Origin: Phascolarctobacterium_A sp902463975
GTDB taxonomy: Bacteria; Bacillota; Negativicutes; Acidaminococcales; Acidaminococcaceae
Reading direction: 5' to 3'
Assembly (NCBI RefSeq): GCF_902463975.1
Contig: NZ_CABQHJ010000008.1
Coordinates: forward strand, 1 to 64,000
DNA length: 64,000 nt
The notes under the pieces are model-generated. The model made no database searches and was not told where the DNA came from. It was given only the letters and a program-made list of their open reading frames with translations. Positions 50,192 to 58,673 of the stretch are shown piece after piece (the stretch's first letter is position 1; each line of letters opens with the position of its first letter). The translations under genes were made by a program, and so were the position numbers.

Positions 50192-50722
50192 ATGCAGGAC
50201 ATTTTAATCGTTTATGACAGCAAAACCGGTAATACGGAAAAGGTTGCCAAGGCTTTGGCCGAGGCTGCAGGCGAACGCTGCGTGCTGGCGCAGGTTGACG
50301 CTGCTCCGGCTGCGGATGACTTCGCTGTTGTTGTAGCAGGCTACTGGGTTGATAAGGGAGCACCGAATGCGAAGATGAAAAAATATTTGGAGAATTTGCA
50401 CGGTAAAAAGGTAGTGCTGTTCCAAACCTTGGGCGCAGACCCGGCGAGCGACCACGCTGTAAGCTCACTGGTAAATGCAGGCGTATTAATGAACAAGGAC
50501 TGCAAGGTACTGGGTACTTTATCTATTCGCGGTGCGATTGACCCGGCGCTGATTGCCATGATGCGCAAGATGCCGGCAGGCAGTCCGCATAGCCCCAGCC
50601 CCGAGAGCGAGGCTCGTTGGGCTGCGGCTGCAAGCCATCCGGATGCAGAGGATCTGGTGAAGGCCAAGAGCTTTATGCAGGGATTTTTGGCTATGTATGA
50701 CAAGTTTTTGAAGATGATGTAA
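50192..50722 (+). CDS. Flavodoxin-family protein (HmuF-like)
   Basis: A 176-residue flavodoxin-fold protein. The FMN phosphate loop is YDSKTGNTEKVAKAL near the start; VVAGYWVDKGAPNAKMKKYL and VLFQTLGADPASDHA mark the other flavin-contacting regions. The extra C-terminal helices (LVKAKSFMQGFLAMYDKFL) fit the group found beside HmuW in Fusobacterium, where the flavodoxin reduces or handles the anaerobilin product and may supply electrons. AAAAGGAG precedes the ATG. It is the last gene of the locus. Confidence 0.82.
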   Translation: MQDILIVYDSKTGNTEKVAKALAEAAGERCVLAQVDAAPAADDFAVVVAGYWVDKGAPNAKMKKYLENLHGKKVVLFQTLGADPASDHAVSSLVNAGVLMNKDCKVLGTLSIRGAIDPALIAMMRKMPAGSPHSPSPESEARWAAAASHPDAEDLVKAKSFMQGFLAMYDKFLKMM

Positions 50723-50787
50723 GCTTAGGACTGCTGCTAAGAAAGCTCTTGCTCCTGCGTAAAATAATTTATACTGAAAAAATTAAT

Positions 50788-50824
50788 CGCCCTCTGAAAA
50801 GCTGATTTCAGGGGGCGGTTTTGT
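50788..50824 (+). terminator. Terminator of the haem locus (shared with left repeat)
   Basis: CGCCCTCTGAAA and TTTCAGGGGGCG form a 12-bp stem around AGCTGA, followed by a T-rich tail. Confidence 0.88.
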
Positions 50825-50890
50825 TTAATATTTGTTACTTTCGTCCAATTATATACCAATTTTGGACGAAAGGTTAAGGAGTTGGATGAA
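50788..50890. repeat. Left flanking repeat of the Fic cassette
   Basis: This holds a 12-bp terminator hairpin (50788-50799 with 50806-50817, then TTTTGTTT), the text ATATTTGTTACTTTCGTCC, a TTTCGTCCAA...TTGGACGAAA inverted repeat and GGATGAA. The same series recurs at 52031-52136 after the fic gene. Confidence 0.8.
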
Positions 50891-50902
50891 TAGGGGCGGG
50901 TT

Positions 50903-50973
50903 TTCCCTTATCCTATTGGTGATTCCCTTATTTTATGGTATAATTTAAGGGAATGGAAGGAGGAGTAAGGGAA
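50903..50973 (+). promoter_or_regulatory. fic promoter with four TAAGGGAA operator-like sites
   Basis: TTGGTG (50916-50921) and extended -10 TGGTATAAT (50936-50944) are correctly spaced. TTCCCTTA occurs at 50903-50910 and 50923-50930, and its complement TAAGGGAA at 50946-50953 and 50966-50973. The middle pair is an inverted repeat that brackets the -10; the last overlaps the start codon. Confidence 0.6.
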
Positions 50974-52019
50974 TGAGAAGCTTTAACTACTCAATAATTA
51001 GAGAACAAAAATGGGATTCAGAAATTTTGAGCTTGATAGCTGCAATTTATAAAGAGGCAGGTAAACAGGAGCTTTTTGTAAAGCAACGGCCGGAAGAGCT
51101 TAATAAGCTGGTAGAAATAGCAAAAATTCAAAGTACGGAAGCGTCTAATGCGATTGAGGGCATTGTTACGACTAGAACTAGAATACGTGAGCTTGTAAAC
51201 GAGAAAACAACACCGAGAAATCGTGATGAGCAGGAAATTGCCGGCTATCGTGATGTATTAAATATAATACATGAGAATTTCGATGTTATCCCCATCTCCA
51301 AAAACTATATTTTGCAGCTTCATAAAATTTTGTATGGACATATGAATAACCCGCTTGCAGGAAGAACAAAAAGCGTGCAAAATTATATCAGTGCTACTTA
51401 CCCGGATGGTAGTACTAAGATTTTATTTACACCGCTTGCTCCTTACGAAACACCGGAAGCGCTTGAGCGCATATGTGAAGAATATAATATGGTTATAGGC
51501 AATTTGGAGCTAGAGCCTCTTATCGCTATACCTATTTTTATTCATGATTTTTTATGCATTCATCCCTTTAATGATGGCAATGGAAGAATGAGCCGCTTGC
51601 TGACAACCTTACTTTTGTATAGAAGTGGTTTTTATGTTGGAAAATATATTTCTTTGGAAGCTAAAGTTGCGCAGAATAAGGATTTGTATTATGAAGCGTT
51701 GGCTGCTGCACAAATAGGCTGGCATGAGGGTAAGGAAGATGCTATACCATTTGTAAAATATATTCTGGGGACGATTCTTGCTGCTTATAAAGACTTTGAA
51801 GAACGTATGACTATCATTGAGCCTAAGCTTTCTGCACTGGAAATGGTACGTAGAGCAAGTGAAAATAAAATCGGACGCTTTAATAAGCAGGATATTCGTG
51901 AGCTTTGTTCTACGCTTAGCGACAGCTCTATTGAAGCTGCTCTGCGTAAGCTGGTGCTTTCTGGTGAATTGCAAAAAGAAGGCAAGGGGAAAAGCACTTG
52001 CTATTTTAGAGTTAAATAG
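50973..52019 (+). CDS. Fic family protein (class II-like)
   Basis: Fic proteins usually transfer AMP or another nucleotide part to hydroxyl side chains of target proteins. The 348-residue product has the core HPFNDGNGRMSRLL (His197 catalytic) and an N-terminal inhibitory-type motif SNAIEG (residues 58-63, S-x3-E-G), which makes it a class II, self-inhibited Fic. Residues about 290-345 look like a winged helix (FNKQDIRELCSTLSDSSIEAAL ... LQKEGKG), a DNA-binding end found in many stand-alone Fic proteins and suited to autoregulation. GGAGGAG precedes the ATG. Lower G+C than its neighbours and flanking direct repeats suggest acquisition as a cassette. No antitoxin partner is seen. Confidence 0.9.
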   Translation: MRSFNYSIIREQKWDSEILSLIAAIYKEAGKQELFVKQRPEELNKLVEIAKIQSTEASNAIEGIVTTRTRIRELVNEKTTPRNRDEQEIAGYRDVLNIIHENFDVIPISKNYILQLHKILYGHMNNPLAGRTKSVQNYISATYPDGSTKILFTPLAPYETPEALERICEEYNMVIGNLELEPLIAIPIFIHDFLCIHPFNDGNGRMSRLLTTLLLYRSGFYVGKYISLEAKVAQNKDLYYEALAAAQIGWHEGKEDAIPFVKYILGTILAAYKDFEERMTIIEPKLSALEMVRRASENKIGRFNKQDIRELCSTLSDSSIEAALRKLVLSGELQKEGKGKSTCYFRVK

Positions 52020-52030
52020 GGTTATATCTG

Positions 52031-52070
52031 AACCGCCCTCTGAAAAGCTGATTTCAGGGGGCGGTTGTTA
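52031..52070 (+). terminator. fic terminator
   Basis: A 15-bp stem (52031-52045 with 52052-52066) starts 11 bases after the fic stop and has a short T-rich tail (GTTATTATATTT). Confidence 0.8.
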
Positions 52071-52136
52071 TTATATTTGCTGGTTTCATCCAAATAGATG
52101 ATGGTTTTGGACGAAAAGCAAACAGGCTGGATGAAA
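52031..52136. repeat. Right flanking repeat of the Fic cassette
   Basis: Terminator hairpin AACCGCCCTCTGAAA/TTTCAGGGGGCGGTT (52031-52045, 52052-52066), then ATATTTGCTGG, TTTCATCCAA...TTGGACGAAA and GGATGAA, matching 50788-50890 with some drift. Confidence 0.8.
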
Positions 52137-52188
52137 GAAGAAAATAATAAATCATTTTTCCCCTCTTTATCTTTTGCTCAAAAAGTGC

Positions 52189-52194
52189 TATAAT
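52189..52194 (+). promoter_or_regulatory. -10 element of the pheST operon
   Basis: TATAAT about 10 bases before the T-box leader. The -35 position (52166-52171, TTTATC) is weak. Confidence 0.5.
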
Positions 52195-52199
52195 AAACA

Positions 52200-52462
52200 T
52201 CAAATTGAATCGACCCCTGATAACACGATGAACAAGCAAGTAGGCTTAAGGCTGTGTTTAAGAGAGCGAAGTCGTCGGCTGTAAGCTTCGCACACAAAAT
52301 TATGCCGAAGTTCCCTTGGGAGTGTCCTGTCTGAAGGCTGCATGGCTGTGTAGGGTGGGCGTAAGGCTGCGTTAAAGCTTGCAAATGAAGGAACAAATTT
52401 GGGTGGTACCGCGAATATTTTTCGCCCCTGTAAACTTATCAGTTTTGCAGGGGCGTTTTCTT
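52200..52462 (+). ncRNA. T-box riboswitch (Phe)
   Basis: The 572-base gap 52020-52591 holds the right Fic repeat and this leader. It has a long Stem I with an AAGTAGG-type motif near its start, a TTC (Phe) specifier candidate at 52311-52313 in GCCGAAGTTCCCTTGG, the T-box core AAATTTGGGTGGTACCGCG (52396-52414) and a terminator (52423-52461). Uncharged tRNA-Phe should favour read-through into pheS-pheT. Confidence 0.93.
52423..52461 (+). terminator. T-box terminator
   Basis: CGCCCCTG (52423-52430) pairs with CAGGGGCG (52448-52455), with AAACT/AGTTTT extending it, then TTTTCTT. Confidence 0.9.
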
Positions 52463-52591
52463 ATTTTTTGGTGACAGTCTATAAAGACCATCTACTGCAG
52501 AAACAGCTTCACAGCGTATTATCTGCGCCTGCGTTGCTTTTCTCGGTATCCGGTACTTTTAGAACTGTCCAATGAAGAAAGGATGAAATCA

Positions 52592-53623
52592 ATGAAAGAA
52601 AAATTAGAAGCATTAAAAGCACAGGCTTTAGAAGAGCTTGATGCCGTAACTTCTCTTGATGCGCTTAAGGACCTGCGCGTCAAATATCTGGGCAAAAAAG
52701 GCCCGATGACCGAAATCCTGCGCGGCATGGGCAAGCTGCCTGCCGAAGAGCGTCCGAAAATCGGCCAGATTGTTAATGAAATCAAGGCTGAGCTGGAAGG
52801 CAAAATCAACGAAGCAACCGAGGTGCTGGAGAAAAAGGCGTTGGCTGACAAGCTCGCTAACGAGCAGGTTGATATTACTCTGCCGGGCCGCAAGCCGAAA
52901 GCAGGTCATCTGCATCCCGTAACCCTGACCATGCGTGAGATTAAGAAAATCTTTATGCGTATGGGCTTTGACGTTTGCGACGGTCCGGAAATCGAGGACG
53001 TATACCACAACTTCACCGCACTGAATTTGCCGCCAGATCATCCGGCACTGGATATGCAGGATTCCTTCTATATCACCGAAAACTATCTGCTGCGCACCCA
53101 AACCTCCGGCGTGCAGGCACGTACCCTGGAAAGCAAGGAGCCTAACACTCCGATTCGCATGATTTGCCCCGGTACCGTTTACCGCTGCGACTACGATGCA
53201 ACCCACTCCCCGATGTTCCATCAGGTAGAAGGCCTTGTTGTAGATAAAAACATCAGCCTGGCAGATTTGAAGGGTACTCTGGAGCTGTTCTGTAAGCAAA
53301 TGTTCGGCGAGGATGTTAAGGTTCGCCTGCGTCCTTCCTACTTCCCCTTCACCGAGCCTTCCGTAGAAGTGGACGTGTCCTGCCCAATTTGCCATGCTAA
53401 GGGCGGCGGCTGCCATGTCTGCAAGGACAGCGGCTGGCTGGAAATCCTTGGCGCCGGTGTTGTACATCCCAACGTATTGCGCATGAGCGGTTATGATCCT
53501 GAGAAAATGACCGGTTTTGCCTTTGGTCTGGGCGTTGAACGTATCGCTATGCTGAAATACGGCATTGACGATTTGCGCCTGTTCTTCGAAAATGACCAAC
53601 GCTTCATCAGTCAGTTCAAATAA
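52592..53623 (+). CDS. pheS: Phenylalanyl-tRNA synthetase alpha subunit
   Basis: PheS is the catalytic half of the (alpha-beta)2 enzyme that charges tRNA-Phe. The ATG at 52592 is well spaced from GAAGAAAGGA; the ATG at 52583 directly abuts that site. The 343-residue protein has an N-terminal coiled coil, then class II motifs: HPVTLTMREIKKIFMRMGF in part, PIRMICPGTVYRCDYDATH in part (motif 2) and GFAFGLGVERIAMLKYGIDDLR in part (motif 3). A four-Cys cluster (CPICHAKGGGCHVC) is typical of many PheS. pheT follows 12 bases on. Confidence 0.97.
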   Translation: MKEKLEALKAQALEELDAVTSLDALKDLRVKYLGKKGPMTEILRGMGKLPAEERPKIGQIVNEIKAELEGKINEATEVLEKKALADKLANEQVDITLPGRKPKAGHLHPVTLTMREIKKIFMRMGFDVCDGPEIEDVYHNFTALNLPPDHPALDMQDSFYITENYLLRTQTSGVQARTLESKEPNTPIRMICPGTVYRCDYDATHSPMFHQVEGLVVDKNISLADLKGTLELFCKQMFGEDVKVRLRPSYFPFTEPSVEVDVSCPICHAKGGGCHVCKDSGWLEILGAGVVHPNVLRMSGYDPEKMTGFAFGLGVERIAMLKYGIDDLRLFFENDQRFISQFK

Positions 53624-53635
53624 GGAGGATCCATC

Positions 53636-56089
53636 ATGCTTGCATCTTTAGAATGGTTAAAACAATATGTAGATATTAACATCTCCGTTGCGGAGCTGTG
53701 CGATAAAATTACCCGTGTCGGCCTGGAGGTTGACACTGTAGAAAAATTAGGCGAAGGCCTGGAGGGTGTTATCACCGGTAAGGTTATGGAAATTCACCGT
53801 CACCCCGACAGCGACCACCTGTGGGTTTGCATGCTGGATTACGGCCAAGGCGGCGAGCCGGTGCAGATTCTTACCGGCGCGCAAAACGTACATCAATATG
53901 ACATTGTGCCTGTTGCCGTAGTTGGCAGCGTACTGCCTCCGAGCGAGCGCAACCCGCAAGGCCTGAAGCTGAAAAAAGCTAAAATGCGCGGCCTTGATTC
54001 CTTCGGCATGCTGTGCAGTGCCGATGAGCTAGGTATTGAATCCAAGCTGCTGCTGCCGGAGCAAAGAAACGGCATTTTCATTCTGCCGGAAAATACTCCG
54101 ATTGGCGTAGACATCAAAACAGTTTTAGGTTTGGATGATACCGTTATCGATATCGACCTGACCAGCAACCGTGCAGACTGCTTCAGCATTATCGGCTTGG
54201 CGCGTGAAATCAGCGCTATCACCGGCTGCCCGCTGAAAATGCCCGCTATGGACGTTAAGGAAGCTGCCGCAGGTAAGGCCAGCGATTATGTAAACGTAAA
54301 AATTGACGCACCGGAGCTGTGCTCCCGCTTTGCTACCCGCGTGCTGAAGGATATCAAAATCATGCCTTCTCCTGAATGGATGCAGCGCCGTTTGCGTGCC
54401 TGCGGCGTGCGCCCCATCAGCAACGTAGTTGACGTTACCAACTATGTTATGCTGGAGCTGGGCCAGCCGATGCATGCTTATGATGCCGACAAGGTTGCAG
54501 GCCACACTCTGATTGTGCGCCGTGCAGAAGAGGGCGAAAAGCTTGTTACCCTCGACGGCAAGGAGCGTGAGCTGACTTCCGCTATGATTACCATCGGTGA
54601 TGCCGAAAAGGCTGCCGGTCTTGGCGGTGTTATGGGCGGTCTGTTGACCGAGGTTACCGACGAAACCAAGAACGTTATTCTGGAGGCTGCTTCCTTCCAT
54701 GGTCCTTCCATCCGCCGCACCTCCCGTGCGCTGGGCCTGCGCAGTGAAGCCAGCGGTCGTTTTGAGCGCGGTGTAGACACCATCCGCGACCATGACGCAC
54801 TGAACCGCGCTGCTCATTTGTTGGAAGAAATGGGTGCCTGCGAAACCTTCAGTGGTATCGTAGAGGCTTATCCTGAGGAGCTAAAACCGGCAGTAATTAC
54901 CACTACCGCAGCAAAGATTAACGGCCGCATCGGCGTAAATATTGCTGAGGAAGAAATGGTTGCTATCCTTACCAAATTGGGCTTCGGCGTAGAAGCAAAG
55001 GACGGCGAGCTGCTGATTACCGCTCCTACCTGGCGCCGCGATATCGACTGCGATGCTGATATCAGCGAAGAAATTGCCCGTATGCATGGCTATGACTTCA
55101 TCGAAAGCCATCAGCCGGAGCTGACCATCACTCAAGGCAGCCAGTCTGTGCTGGACGATGTTAAGGACGATGTACAGGATTACATGGTAGGCGCTGGCCT
55201 GAGCGAAATGATGACCTACAGCTTCATCAAGGCTAACGCTTATGATAAAATGCTGCTGGCAGCAGATGATGCACGCCGTAGCTGCATCGAGCTGCTGAAC
55301 CCGATTACCGACGCTTTCTCCGTAATGCGCACCACCATGATTCCGAGCGCACTGCAGACTGCCTCCTTCAACCTGCGCAACCACAACAACAGTGTTGCAC
55401 TGTTTGAAATCGGCCGTATCTTCCTGCCGAAGGCACTGCCGCTGACCGAGGATCCCGAGGAGCGCCAGCTGCTGACCGCAGTACTGAGTGGCAGCCGCAA
55501 GGCTCTCAACTGGTGCGATGATAAAGGCAGCGTTGACTTCTATGATATGAAGGGCATCGTTGAAGGACTGCTGGAAGCAATGCAGGTGAGCGATTACACC
55601 ATGACTCGCAGCCAACAGCCGTATCTGCATCCGGGCAAGAGCTGTGACATCGTTGTCAACGGCGAGGTTATCGGTTCCTTCGGCGAGGTGCACCCGGTAG
55701 TTCAGGAAAACTTTGAGCTGGATCAGGTTACCTACGTGCTGGAAATGGCCGTAGAGCCTTTGGTAGCAAGCGCAACCGCTGTACCGCAATACAAGCATCT
55801 GCCCAAGTTCCCGAGCATGAGCCGCGATATTGCCGTTGTTGTTCCGGCAGAGGTAACCAACGCCGAGCTGGAGCAGGTTATCCGTGCGCATGCAGGCGAG
55901 CTGCTGCAGGGTGTGCGTGTATTCGATATCTACACCGGCAAGCAGGTTGCCGCAGGCTGCAAATCCATGGCCTTCAACCTGACCTATCAGGCTGCTGACC
56001 GCACCCTAACCGACGCTGAGGTTGATGCTTCTATGAAGAAGGTAATTGCTGAGGTTGCCGAAGCATATAAGGCTAAGCTGAGAGATTAA
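53636..56089 (+). CDS. pheT: Phenylalanyl-tRNA synthetase beta subunit
   Basis: PheT provides tRNA binding and editing. The 817-residue protein starts with MLASLEWLKQYVDI and has an EMAP-like tRNA-binding domain (ILTGAQNV), the B3/4 editing domain (residues about 210-370; VVDVTNYVMLELGQPMHAYD in part), the B5 domain (about 400-475) and the C-terminal anticodon-binding FDX-ACB domain (KFPSMSRDIAVVVP ... AFNLTYQAADRTLTDAEVD). AAGGAGGA precedes the ATG. A strong terminator follows, so the operon is pheST only. Confidence 0.97.
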   Translation: MLASLEWLKQYVDINISVAELCDKITRVGLEVDTVEKLGEGLEGVITGKVMEIHRHPDSDHLWVCMLDYGQGGEPVQILTGAQNVHQYDIVPVAVVGSVLPPSERNPQGLKLKKAKMRGLDSFGMLCSADELGIESKLLLPEQRNGIFILPENTPIGVDIKTVLGLDDTVIDIDLTSNRADCFSIIGLAREISAITGCPLKMPAMDVKEAAAGKASDYVNVKIDAPELCSRFATRVLKDIKIMPSPEWMQRRLRACGVRPISNVVDVTNYVMLELGQPMHAYDADKVAGHTLIVRRAEEGEKLVTLDGKERELTSAMITIGDAEKAAGLGGVMGGLLTEVTDETKNVILEAASFHGPSIRRTSRALGLRSEASGRFERGVDTIRDHDALNRAAHLLEEMGACETFSGIVEAYPEELKPAVITTTAAKINGRIGVNIAEEEMVAILTKLGFGVEAKDGELLITAPTWRRDIDCDADISEEIARMHGYDFIESHQPELTITQGSQSVLDDVKDDVQDYMVGAGLSEMMTYSFIKANAYDKMLLAADDARRSCIELLNPITDAFSVMRTTMIPSALQTASFNLRNHNNSVALFEIGRIFLPKALPLTEDPEERQLLTAVLSGSRKALNWCDDKGSVDFYDMKGIVEGLLEAMQVSDYTMTRSQQPYLHPGKSCDIVVNGEVIGSFGEVHPVVQENFELDQVTYVLEMAVEPLVASATAVPQYKHLPKFPSMSRDIAVVVPAEVTNAELEQVIRAHAGELLQGVRVFDIYTGKQVAAGCKSMAFNLTYQAADRTLTDAEVDASMKKVIAEVAEAYKAKLRD

Positions 56090-56113
56090 TTAAGATATAA
56101 TTATTACGTATAA

Positions 56114-56153
56114 AAGGACTCGCTGCCGCTGTTTAGCGGTGGCGGGTCTTTTG
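56114..56153 (+). terminator. pheST terminator
   Basis: AGGACTCGCTGCCGCT pairs with AGCGGTGGCGGGTCTTTT, giving a long stem with a short loop and T tail. Confidence 0.9.
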
Positions 56154-56188
56154 CATTTGTACAAAAATTCCGTTGTTAAAATATCTGC

Positions 56189-56217
56189 TTTACAAATTCC
56201 TATTAATGTACTATGAT
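56189..56217 (+). promoter_or_regulatory. Promoter of the cyclase-family gene
   Basis: TTTACA (56189-56194) and TATGAT (56212-56217), 17 bases apart, 41 bases before the start. Confidence 0.6.
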
Positions 56218-56257
56218 AATAGTGAAGACCAATATTTTTTATTGAGGGGGTTTTCTT

Positions 56258-57022
56258 ATGTACAAATTATGGAACATGTTAGCAGAAATGAAATCAGATG
56301 CTTATGAATGGGTGGAGCTTTCCCACTCCATGAACAATGACAGCCCGGTGTGGAGCGGGATTCCCGCAGGCTCCGTAGAGGTTAGCAAGACGGTTTTCGA
56401 TTGGGGCAACCCGATGCTGGAATGTTTGATTCAGACCTTTAAATTTCCCGGGCAATACGGCACACACATTGACTTTCCCGGTCACTTTGTCAAGGATATG
56501 CCTTTATCCGAAGCGTTTGGCGCGCAGCAGATGCTGTTTCCCTTGTGCGTGATTGATATCACCGCCAAGGTTGCGGAGGATGTGCATTACGCCGTAACGG
56601 TGGAGGATATCAAGGCTTATGAGGCGGAATATGGACCGATTCCCGACGGCGCTTTTGTGGCATTGCGCACAGACTGGTATAAAAATTGGCCGGATATGGA
56701 TAAGCTGAGCGGTATTGCTGACGACGGCAGCGAAAACTTCCCCGGCTGGTCTTTGCCGGCGCTGCAATATATTTATGAAGAGCGCAATGCTGCAGCCAAT
56801 GGTCACGAAACACTGGATACAGATGCTTCGGTAGAGGCTGCCAAAGCAGGCGATTTGGCGTGCGAGCGCTATGTGCTGGGCAAGGGCAAGCTGCAGATTG
56901 AAGTGCTGCAGAACCTGGACCGCGTGGCACCTGCTGGTGCATTGCTGGTTGCGGCCTGGCCGCGTATTGAAGGAGCGACCGGCTTGCCGGCGCGCGTGTT
57001 GGCGATTACACCGAAGAAATAA
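56258..57022 (+). CDS. Cyclase family protein (kynurenine formamidase-like)
   Basis: A 254-residue metal-dependent hydrolase of the cyclase superfamily. The signature is GQYGTHIDFPGHF (the family pattern is H-x-G-T-H-x-D-x-P-x-H, metal His and Asp). ELSHSMNNDSPVW near the start and ALRTDWYKNWPD in the middle are also typical. Known members include kynurenine formamidase and isatin hydrolase; the substrate here is not clear. Tryptophan-degrading genes are not nearby. TTGAGGGGG precedes the ATG and a terminator follows, so it is monocistronic. Confidence 0.85.
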   Translation: MYKLWNMLAEMKSDAYEWVELSHSMNNDSPVWSGIPAGSVEVSKTVFDWGNPMLECLIQTFKFPGQYGTHIDFPGHFVKDMPLSEAFGAQQMLFPLCVIDITAKVAEDVHYAVTVEDIKAYEAEYGPIPDGAFVALRTDWYKNWPDMDKLSGIADDGSENFPGWSLPALQYIYEERNAAANGHETLDTDASVEAAKAGDLACERYVLGKGKLQIEVLQNLDRVAPAGALLVAAWPRIEGATGLPARVLAITPKK

Positions 57023-57061
57023 GAAAAATTTCAGGCGTTTTAAACTAACAGATTAAGAATT

Positions 57062-57098
57062 AGGCGTACATGCGATTTAAAAGTATGTACGCCTTTTT
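57062..57098 (+). terminator. Terminator of the cyclase-family gene
   Basis: AGGCGTACAT (57062-57071) pairs with ATGTACGCCT, then TTTTTGT. Confidence 0.9.
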
Positions 57099-57105
57099 GT
57101 ATGCG

Positions 57106-57114
57106 TGATATAAT
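57106..57114 (+). promoter_or_regulatory. Extended -10 promoter of the secreted MBL gene
   Basis: TGATATAAT directly after the terminator; no good -35 at 17 bases. Confidence 0.4.
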
Positions 57115-57170
57115 AAATGTATTAGCAAAAAGCTGATTAATTGGGTAAAGAAGAGGGAAGTAAGATATTC

Positions 57171-58133
57171 ATGCGTAAATTAAAGCTTGTTTTTCAGATT
57201 ATTGTAGCCTTTATCGTGGCGCTGGCAGCGTACAGCGGCTTGTATCAGCCGAACGCTGAAAGTGTGCGGGCAGCAGTCCGGAATAATCTGCCGCAGACCA
57301 TGCAGCAGAAGCAGGATGGCGGCATAGCACAAGGAAAGCTGCGCATCAGCGTGCTGGATGTGGGGCAGGCAGATGCGATTTTACTGCAGGACGGCAAGCG
57401 TAATATCATGATTGATGTTGGCAATGACGTTAAGGATAAGGTTGGCGACAGCGGCGGCAGGCAGGCGCTGATTAAGGCGCTGGATAAGGCTGGCGTCAGC
57501 AAAATCAAGACAGTTTTTGTGACACACCATCATCGTGATCATATGGGTAATATCATGTACGTGCGCGGTAAATACGGCGTCAGCAATATTTATGACAGCG
57601 GTTATGTCAACAGCGGTTACAAAGCGTCCGTGGCGCTGGACCAGGATTTGCGTGCCGGCAAGTATCACGGTCAGGCGCTGAAGGCCGGGGATACGATTAA
57701 AATTGACAAAAATTATTATATCGAGGTGCTGGCACCGGGGGATTTCCTTAATAAAAAGGATCTGAAGAATATGAATAACACCAGCCTGGTGCTGATGCTG
57801 CATTATGGTAGCTTTAAGATGCTGCTGACGGGTGATGCAGAGGCGCCGGTGGAGGATGCGCTGCAGCAAAAATACGGCACTGCGCTGCAGGCGGACGTGT
57901 TGAAGGTTGGCCATCACGGCAGCAAGACATCGTCCTATTGGCCGTTCATCAGCAAGGTTAAGCCTAAATATGCGCTCATCAGCTGCGGTGATTTTTCAAT
58001 TTACAAGCATCCGAACAAGAACGTGGTGGGTAGTTTAACGCATCTTGATGCGAAGGTGCTGACAACGCATGATCACGGTACGCTGACGGTGACAACGGAC
58101 GGCAAGAACTGTGATGTTATGACGGAGCGGTAG
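57171..58133 (+). CDS. Exported MBL-fold hydrolase, ComEC C-terminal-like
   Basis: A 320-residue protein with an N-terminal signal or anchor (MRKLKLVFQIIVAFIVALAA) and a metallo-beta-lactamase domain like the C-terminal part of competence protein ComEC: RISVLDVGQADAILLQDGKR, VTHHHRDHMGNI (metal His/Asp), LLTGDAEAPVED and VLKVGHHGSKTSS. ComEC channel helices are absent, so it is a stand-alone extracytoplasmic enzyme, perhaps a nuclease or phosphodiesterase. ATG 57171 follows AGAGGGAAG at a slightly long spacing; TTG 57141 is an alternative. Confidence 0.85.
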   Translation: MRKLKLVFQIIVAFIVALAAYSGLYQPNAESVRAAVRNNLPQTMQQKQDGGIAQGKLRISVLDVGQADAILLQDGKRNIMIDVGNDVKDKVGDSGGRQALIKALDKAGVSKIKTVFVTHHHRDHMGNIMYVRGKYGVSNIYDSGYVNSGYKASVALDQDLRAGKYHGQALKAGDTIKIDKNYYIEVLAPGDFLNKKDLKNMNNTSLVLMLHYGSFKMLLTGDAEAPVEDALQQKYGTALQADVLKVGHHGSKTSSYWPFISKVKPKYALISCGDFSIYKHPNKNVVGSLTHLDAKVLTTHDHGTLTVTTDGKNCDVMTER

Positions 58134-58232
58134 AAGGTTGCTTAAGGAGAAGATGTGGGGTAGAATAGGGAATAGAAATTCTTTACAAATAAACAAGATA
58201 AAAGATAAATGAGTTTGAAAGGTGTGTTTGTG

Positions 58233-58673
58233 ATGAAGAAAATATTGTGTTTGTTGGTTTTACTGCTGTCGCTGACTGCAACCTGTGCAGCCTTTAATCC
58301 GCCGCAGCCGCCGAGATGGTATTGGATAGGTTCTGATGCACATTACGGGGCGTGGATTGATACAGCAACGGCAAGATTTTATATCGGCAGCGAAAAGTAT
58401 GGGCATGGTAATCATCAATGTGCACTTGTATGGGTGGAATGGTATGACGCAGATAAAGATGAATACCTTATTTCACATGATGAATATGATCTTGACTGTA
58501 GAATGAGAAGAACACTACATGCTACATTTTATAATAGTCAAAATAGAGTTATTAATTCGTTTAACAGAAGCTATGCTGATTTTGAGGATGTTATTCCCGG
58601 TACTAATGGAGAAGCGGTATATGATGCAGTAGTTATGTTGAAAGAAACAAGAGAAAACGCACGGAGGTTGTAA
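58233..58673 (+). CDS. Small secreted protein of unknown function
   Basis: A 146-residue protein with a clear signal peptide (MKKILCLLVLLLSLTATCAA). The mature part is rich in Trp and Tyr (RWYWIGSDAHYGAWIDTATARF, in part; VEWYDADKDEYLI). It recalls short surface or periplasmic proteins annotated as adhesin-E-like in Negativicutes, but I cannot confirm that. The start at ATG 58233 is chosen because the signal peptide begins there and AAAGGTG lies upstream. The stop overlaps the start of the NUDIX gene. Confidence 0.7.
   Translation: MKKILCLLVLLLSLTATCAAFNPPQPPRWYWIGSDAHYGAWIDTATARFYIGSEKYGHGNHQCALVWVEWYDADKDEYLISHDEYDLDCRMRRTLHATFYNSQNRVINSFNRSYADFEDVIPGTNGEAVYDAVVMLKETRENARRL

Noticed and set aside
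50973..52019. A toxin-antitoxin (Fic/Doc with antitoxin) pair.
   Set aside because: No small partner gene is seen on either side; the inhibitory-type motif is inside the Fic protein itself.
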